Assembly: GCF_030372065.1 (NCBI RefSeq)
Contig: NZ_JAUDEA010000004.1
Coordinates: 1-64,000 of the forward strand
DNA length: 64,000 bases
Reading direction: 5' to 3'
Source of the DNA: Thermophilibacter provencensis
Lineage (GTDB): Bacteria; Actinomycetota; Coriobacteriia; Coriobacteriales; Atopobiaceae
The notes under the pieces are model-generated. The model saw nothing but the letters and a program-made list of their open reading frames with translations, searched no databases and had not been told where the DNA came from. Every line of letters starts with the position of its first letter. Positions within the stretch are counted from its first letter, which is position 1. A program made the translations under genes and the position numbers. Shown here piece by piece: positions 57,790-64,000 of the stretch.

Positions 57790-60531
57790 CTCGTCGTCGA
57801 TGAGGTCGTCGGAGAGCTCCTCGTCACCGCCGATGTCAACGGAATCGGGTTCGTCGGCGTCCTTGGCGCCGGCCGCTGCCAGGTCGAGCATGCCCTGGGC
57901 CTCGTCGTGCTTGGGGGCCTTCTTCTTGCGGGCCACCATGCGCGCCACGGCGCTCACGTGATCGCCCTCGACCATGTTCATGACCTTGACGCCCTGCGTG
58001 GAGCGGCCAAGGCGGCTGACGTCACCCGCCTTCACGCGAATGACCACGCCCTCGCTGGAGACGATCATGAGCTCATGCTGCGGGCCCACCACGCGGCACG
58101 CCACGAGGTTGCCCTTCTTGGCGGTCATCGCGATGGTATAGACGCCCTGACCGCCGCGCTTGTGCTCGGGATACTCGGAGACGGGCGTGCGCTTGCCGTA
58201 GCCGTTCTCGGTGATCACGAACAGGTCGCCGTTGCCGTTGGAGATCTCCATGCCGAGCATGTGCGCGTCACCCTTGAGCGTGATGCCGCGCACGCCTGAG
58301 GTGTTGCGGCCCATGGCGCGCACCTCGGACTCGTCAAACAGGATCGCCTTGCCGTCCGTGGAGACGAGAATGACCTTCTCGCCCTCGCGCACGCGACGCA
58401 CGTTCACGAGCTCGTCGTCGGCGCGCAGGTTGATGGCGATGATGCCGTCGCGGCGCGTGCGGTCGTACTCGCTCATGGAGGTCTTCTTCACCATGCCGCC
58501 GCGCGTGGCAAACATGAGGTACTCGTTCTCGGGGAACTCGCGGCAGGTGATGACCGCCATCACGTGCTCGCCCTCGGCCAGCGCGAGCACGTTCACGATG
58601 GCCGAGCCGCGCGCCTGGCGGCTGCCGATGGGCAGCTCGTGGACCTTGAGACGGTAGACCTTGCCGAGGTTGGTGAAGAAGAGCACGTAGTCATGGGTGC
58701 TCGCCACGAAGAGGTCCTCGACGAAGTCGTTGTCCTTGAGGCTGAGGCCCTGCACGCCCTTGCCGCCGCGCTTCTGCGAGCGGTAGGTGGCCACGGGGAT
58801 GCGCTTGATGTAGCCGGTGTGGGTGATCGTGACGACCATGTCCTCGTCGGCGATGAGGTCCTCGACGTCGAGGTCGCGGGCGGCGCCAGAGATCTCGGTG
58901 CGGCGCTTGTCGCCAAACTTGCGGGAGATCTCGCGCATCTCGTCCTTGATCACGCCGAGGATCTTCTCCTCGTGGGCGAGAAGGTCCTCGTAGTAGGCGA
59001 TGGCGCGGCGCAGGCCGTCGAGCTCCTCCTCGATCTTGTCGCGCTCGAGGCCGGTGAGGCGGCGCAGGCGCATCTCGAGGATGGCCTGGGTCTGCTCGGG
59101 CGAGAAGCCAAAGCGCTCGATGAGGCGCTGGGAGGCCTCGGTGTCGGTCTGCGAGGAGCGGATGATGTGGATGACCTCGTCGATGTGGTCGAGGGCCATG
59201 AGGTAGCCCTCGAGGATGTGCGCGCGGGCCTGGGCCTTCTTGAGGTCGTAGCGCGTGCGACGGGTGACCACGTCAACCTGGTGGTCAACGTAGTGGCGCA
59301 GGATCTCGCGTAGCGAGAGGCACTTGGGCACGCCGTCAACCAGCGCGAGGTTGTTCACGCCAAAGGTGGTCTGCAGCGAGGTGAACTTATAGAGGTTGTT
59401 GAGAACGACCTCGGGCACCATGCCCTTCTTGAGCTCGATGACGAGGCGGATGCCCTTCTGCGTGGACTCGTCGCGCATGTCGGAGATGCCCTCGATGCGC
59501 TTCTCGTTGACGAGCTGGGCGATCTTCTCCTGCAGCGTGCCCTTGTTCACCTGGTAGGGGATCTCGGTGAAGACCAGGCGGCTGCGGCCGGTCTTGGTGG
59601 ACTCCACGTGTGCCTTGGCGCGGATGGTGATGGAGCCGCGGCCGGTCTCGTAGGCCTGACGGATGCCGTCGGTGCCCATGATGAGGGCTCCGGTGGGGAA
59701 GTCCGGGCCGGGCATGACCTGCATGAGCTCGTCGACCGTGATGTCAGGGTTGTCGATGAAGGCACAGGTTGCCTCGATGGTCTCGGCAAGGTTGTGAGGA
59801 GGGATGTTGGTGGCCATGCCTACGGCAATGCCCGACGAGCCGTTCACCAGCAGGTTGGGGAAGCGGGCAGGTAGGACCCGGGGCTCGGCAAGGGACTCGT
59901 CGTAGTTGGGCTGCCAGTCAACGGTGTCCTTCTGGAGGTCGCGCAGGAGCTCCATCGCGGGCTTTGCCAGGCGGCTCTCCGTGTAACGCATGGCCGCGGC
60001 GCCGTCTCCGTCGATGTTGCCGAAGTTGCCATGACCGTCGATCAGCGGCGTGCGCATGGAGAACCACTGCGCGAGACGAACCATCGTGTCGTAGACGGCG
60101 GCGTCTCCGTGCGGGTGGTACTTGCCGATGACCTCGCCGACCGTCCACGCACTCTTCTTGTGCGGGCGGTTGGGGAAGATGCCGGACTCGTTCATCGCGT
60201 AGAGGATGCGGCGGTGGACCGGCTTGAGTCCGTCGCGCACGTCCGGCAGCGCGCGGGCGGTGATGACGGACATGGAGTACTCGATGAAGCTCTGCTGCAT
60301 CTCGGCGCCAAACTCGCTGACCTGCAGCGCGCCGCCGTTGATGTCCGTCTCGCCGGCGTCCTCGCCGCGCACGTTGGCGCCAAAGCTCTCCTCGAGCTCC
60401 TCGTCCTCCTCGAGCTCCTCGTCGGAGTCGGCGTCGTCCTCAACGTAAACGTCCTCGCCCTCGGCGCGGTCGAGCAGCCGCTTGAGGTCCTCGGGCAGGC
60501 CCTCGGTGCTGTTGTTGTTCTCGTCTGCCAC
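57784..60531 (-). CDS. gyrA: DNA gyrase subunit A
   Basis: 915 residues. Together with GyrB it introduces negative supercoils. A ~65-residue acidic extension (Asp/Glu-rich, about 25-65) precedes the usual start of the breakage-reunion domain. [19 protein letters not shown], the quinolone region [17 protein letters not shown] (Ala144 where E. coli has Ser83, Asp148 for Asp87) and the active Tyr183 in AAMRYTES are clear. The C-terminal wrapping domain has the GyrA box region [13 protein letters not shown]. An acidic tail follows ([23 protein letters not shown], read in parts). Follows gyrB on the same strand. Confidence 0.98.
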   Translation of the reverse strand: MADENNNSTEGLPEDLKRLLDRAEGEDVYVEDDADSDEELEEDEELEESFGANVRGEDAGETDINGGALQVSEFGAEMQQSFIEYSMSVITARALPDVRDGLKPVHRRILYAMNESGIFPNRPHKKSAWTVGEVIGKYHPHGDAAVYDTMVRLAQWFSMRTPLIDGHGNFGNIDGDGAAAMRYTESRLAKPAMELLRDLQKDTVDWQPNYDESLAEPRVLPARFPNLLVNGSSGIAVGMATNIPPHNLAETIEATCAFIDNPDITVDELMQVMPGPDFPTGALIMGTDGIRQAYETGRGSITIRAKAHVESTKTGRSRLVFTEIPYQVNKGTLQEKIAQLVNEKRIEGISDMRDESTQKGIRLVIELKKGMVPEVVLNNLYKFTSLQTTFGVNNLALVDGVPKCLSLREILRHYVDHQVDVVTRRTRYDLKKAQARAHILEGYLMALDHIDEVIHIIRSSQTDTEASQRLIERFGFSPEQTQAILEMRLRRLTGLERDKIEEELDGLRRAIAYYEDLLAHEEKILGVIKDEMREISRKFGDKRRTEISGAARDLDVEDLIADEDMVVTITHTGYIKRIPVATYRSQKRGGKGVQGLSLKDNDFVEDLFVASTHDYVLFFTNLGKVYRLKVHELPIGSRQARGSAIVNVLALAEGEHVMAVITCREFPENEYLMFATRGGMVKKTSMSEYDRTRRDGIIAINLRADDELVNVRRVREGEKVILVSTDGKAILFDESEVRAMGRNTSGVRGITLKGDAHMLGMEISNGNGDLFVITENGYGKRTPVSEYPEHKRGGQGVYTIAMTAKKGNLVACRVVGPQHELMIVSSEGVVIRVKAGDVSRLGRSTQGVKVMNMVEGDHVSAVARMVARKKKAPKHDEAQGMLDLAAAGAKDADEPDSVDIGGDEELSDDLIDDEE

Positions 60532-60549
60532 GTATGGCCTTTCTCTGGT

Positions 60550-60576
60550 GACGAGAAGTGACCGTCACTTCTCGTC
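60550..60576. terminator. 13-bp palindrome between gyrA and gyrB
   Basis: GACGAGAAGTGAC (60550-60562) and GTCACTTCTCGTC (60564-60576) are perfect complements with a 1-nt centre. It is in the gyrB-gyrA intergenic gap. Confidence 0.7.
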
Positions 60577-60583
60577 TTGTTCT

Positions 60584-60616
60584 GGTGATGAAAGGTGAGA
60601 GTCACCTCTCATCACC
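60584..60616. terminator. Second palindrome between gyrA and gyrB
   Basis: GGTGATGAAAGGTGA and TCACCTCTCATCACC form a stem with one mismatch around a short centre. It has the same AAAGGTGAnnGTCACCT layout as the repeat family and sits just after the gyrB stop. Confidence 0.7.
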
Positions 60617-60628
60617 CCGGCAGGGTGG

Positions 60629-62665
<2,037 letters not shown>

Positions 62666-62809
62666 GCGCACATCCTTCCCGATGGGGCCTCTTGCCCCGT
62701 GCTCGTTTTAGGTGCATTCTCGGTCAGGCCCAGAGCAAAATCAGGGCAGACGGAATGATGATAGCGCTTCAGAGGCCCTGAGAAGCCCTCTGAGGTAGGT
62801 TTCACGAAT

Positions 62810-63328
62810 TTAGCTATTCTTACGCTTTTCTGCCTGCAGCGATACTCTCATCGCCTGAGAAACGCTTGGTTTAAGCGCCTCGGGAACGTCTGCGAGAAGA
62901 GCCTCGACCTCGCGCTCCTCCGCGGGCGTGAGGGCGGGCAGCGGGGCTGCGGGCTCCTTCTCCCCCACGGTCCTTCTCGCCACGGTTTGCGGGCGCTTTG
63001 ACTGCCTGAAGCGAACCTCGGCAAAGGAGAGCCCCGCCTGGGCGAGGCGCGCAAGATACACCTCGCGGTTGGCCATGAAGTCGACCTCGCACGACTTTGA
63101 GTCAACGTAGACCACCAGGACGGGCGGCGCGCCGGCGCGGCGCGGCCGCTCAACGAAGACGCCCACGGTATGGGCGCGCTCCGTAACCCCGTTCACCGCG
63201 TGCCACGCCCTCGCCACGCGGTGCGTCCAGTTTGCACCGGATGCGTTCTGAGTGCTCTCCAGGATGTCTCCGAGGGCCACGGGCGCCCCGGCGCGGCGGC
63301 GTATCTCGCGCTCGATCTCACTTGTCAC
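62810..63328 (-). CDS. DUF721 (DciA-like) protein
   Basis: 172 residues from GTG 63328, overlapping the recF stop by 11 bp. The DUF721 region includes APVALGDILEST, THRVARAWHAVNG and VYVDSKSCEVDFMANREVYLARL. DciA-type proteins assist loading of the DnaB helicase in bacteria without DnaC; the gene is found next to recF and gyrB in many Actinomycetota. The C-terminal linker and TPAEEREVEALLADVPE helix are less conserved. Confidence 0.83.
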   Translation of the reverse strand: MTSEIEREIRRRAGAPVALGDILESTQNASGANWTHRVARAWHAVNGVTERAHTVGVFVERPRRAGAPPVLVVYVDSKSCEVDFMANREVYLARLAQAGLSFAEVRFRQSKRPQTVARRTVGEKEPAAPLPALTPAEEREVEALLADVPEALKPSVSQAMRVSLQAEKRKNS

Positions 63329-64000
63329 CAAAGCTCACCACCTCAGCGGAGTCAAGGAGCGTCGGCGAGAAGTACCCGAGGTTCGTGGTCGTGATCACGG
63401 TCTGGATGCCGCCGCTCACAAATCCCATCGCCGCCTCGCGGCGCGTGCCATCGAGCTCGCTCATCACGTCATCGAGCAGGAGCAGGGGCGTTGAGCCCAA
63501 GATCTCCCCCGCAAGCTCGACCTCGGCCATCTTGAGGGCAAGCGCCACGGAGCGCTGCTGCCCCTGGGACCCATAGGCCCGCGCGTCGCGACCCTCGATG
63601 GAGAAGACCACGTCGTCGCGATGCGGACCCACCGTGGTCTGCCCGCGCCGCAGGTCGTCCTCGCGCACCGCCTCGAGCCGCTCGAGGAAGAGGCCGCGCA
63701 GCTCGTCGCGCGAGAGATCCTCGAGGTCCTGCCCCAGTGTGCAGGCGTAGGAGCACGCCAGGCGCTCGCCGCCCGAGACCGTGGCGTACACCGCCGCGAC
63801 CTTCTCGGCAAGCCGCGAGAAGAGCCTCAGGCGCGCGGCGAGCAGCGTCGCGCCGCCCAGCGCCACGGAGGCATCCCACGCGGCAAGGAGCGACATGTCC
63901 ACGAGCTCGTCCTTGAGCAGCCGGTTTCTCTGCTCGACGGAGCGCTGGTAGGCGGTGAGGACGTTTGCGTAGCCGCGGTTGGCCTGCCGTCCAAACCCAT
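63318..64000 (-). CDS. recF: DNA replication and repair protein RecF, 3' part
   Basis: The C-terminal ~226 residues; the 5' end lies beyond the window. GFGRQANRGYANVLTAYQRSVEQRNRLLK is the family helix. TTVGPHRDDVVFSIEGRDARAYGSQGQQRSVALALKMAE (ABC signature) and PLLLLDDVMSELDGTRRE (Walker B and D loop) identify RecF. Overlaps the DUF721 start by 11 bp, so they are coupled. Confidence 0.95.
   Translation of the reverse strand, partial: GFGRQANRGYANVLTAYQRSVEQRNRLLKDELVDMSLLAAWDASVALGGATLLAARLRLFSRLAEKVAAVYATVSGGERLACSYACTLGQDLEDLSRDELRGLFLERLEAVREDDLRRGQTTVGPHRDDVVFSIEGRDARAYGSQGQQRSVALALKMAEVELAGEILGSTPLLLLDDVMSELDGTRREAAMGFVSGGIQTVITTTNLGYFSPTLLDSAEVVSFGDK

Overview
The window is a high-GC bacterial chromosome segment, apart from one AT-richer island. 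It looks like a member of the Coriobacteriia (Olsenella/Atopobium-like Actinomycetota). Evidence: recF, a DUF721/DciA-like gene, gyrB and gyrA run in order at the right edge, as near a replication origin; rpsF-ssb-rpsR-rplI and dnaB lie nearby; codons are strongly GC-rich; GyrA has Ala at the quinolone-determining serine site. Species assignment is inference.

Layout. 1-1.3 kb: an SPFH membrane protein and a small ribbon-helix-helix protein. 1.4-11.4 kb: the 23S rRNA methyltransferase gene rlmD (rumA) with an ~8.9 kb low-GC integrative mobilizable element in its 3' end. The element carries iteron-like repeats and an HUH-SF3 Rep, a MobV-type relaxase, a ribbon-helix-helix protein, a two-gene restriction-modification system and a large serine recombinase. 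It gives rlmD a foreign C-terminus of ~99 residues, and the recombinase reading frame ends in displaced host rlmD sequence. 11.7-16.5 kb: a minus-strand operon purE-sortase-purF-purM-purN. 16.6-22.3 kb: a pyridoxal-kinase-family gene, two membrane proteins and an ABC exporter. 22.4-27.1 kb: accessory region with a frameshifted IS256-family element, an AlbA_2 regulator-like gene flanked by ~150 bp direct repeats, and an array of TGTGTACACA sites. 27.1-39.6 kb: one gene for a 4159-residue wall-anchored surface protein of CnaB and SpaA-like domains. 40.0-50.0 kb: NUDIX hydrolase, HTH protein, purD-degV, purA, dnaB and the rpsF-ssb-rpsR-DUF2232-rplI cluster. 50.3-57.7 kb: DUF4013 protein, four tRNAs (two Ser, Ala, Ile), TRIC-type channel, typA, a DUF151 nuclease gene and an IS3 element. 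57.8-64.0 kb: gyrA, gyrB, DUF721 and the 3' part of recF.

The most striking non-gene signal is a set of very long intergenic palindromes with near-zero loops: 58 bp arms at 17.6 kb, 54 bp arms at 45.3 kb, an imperfect copy at 52.7 kb, and a 59 bp pair at 56.2/57.8 kb split by the IS3 element. A core of the type AAAAGGGGACGTGTTTT...GGGACAGGCC recurs among them. They sit at gene ends like bidirectional terminators. Shorter relatives lie inside the 3' coding ends of purF and the degV-like gene, where they are translated as C-terminal tails. A separate ~200 bp palindromic element with a GTGTAGCG core occurs twice (11.5 and 20.4 kb).

The housekeeping genes cover purine synthesis (purE, F, M, N, D, A), DNA topology and replication (gyrA, gyrB, recF, dnaB, ssb) and translation (rpsF, rpsR, rplI, typA, tRNAs). 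The surface protein and the sortase are candidates for a cell-wall display pathway.
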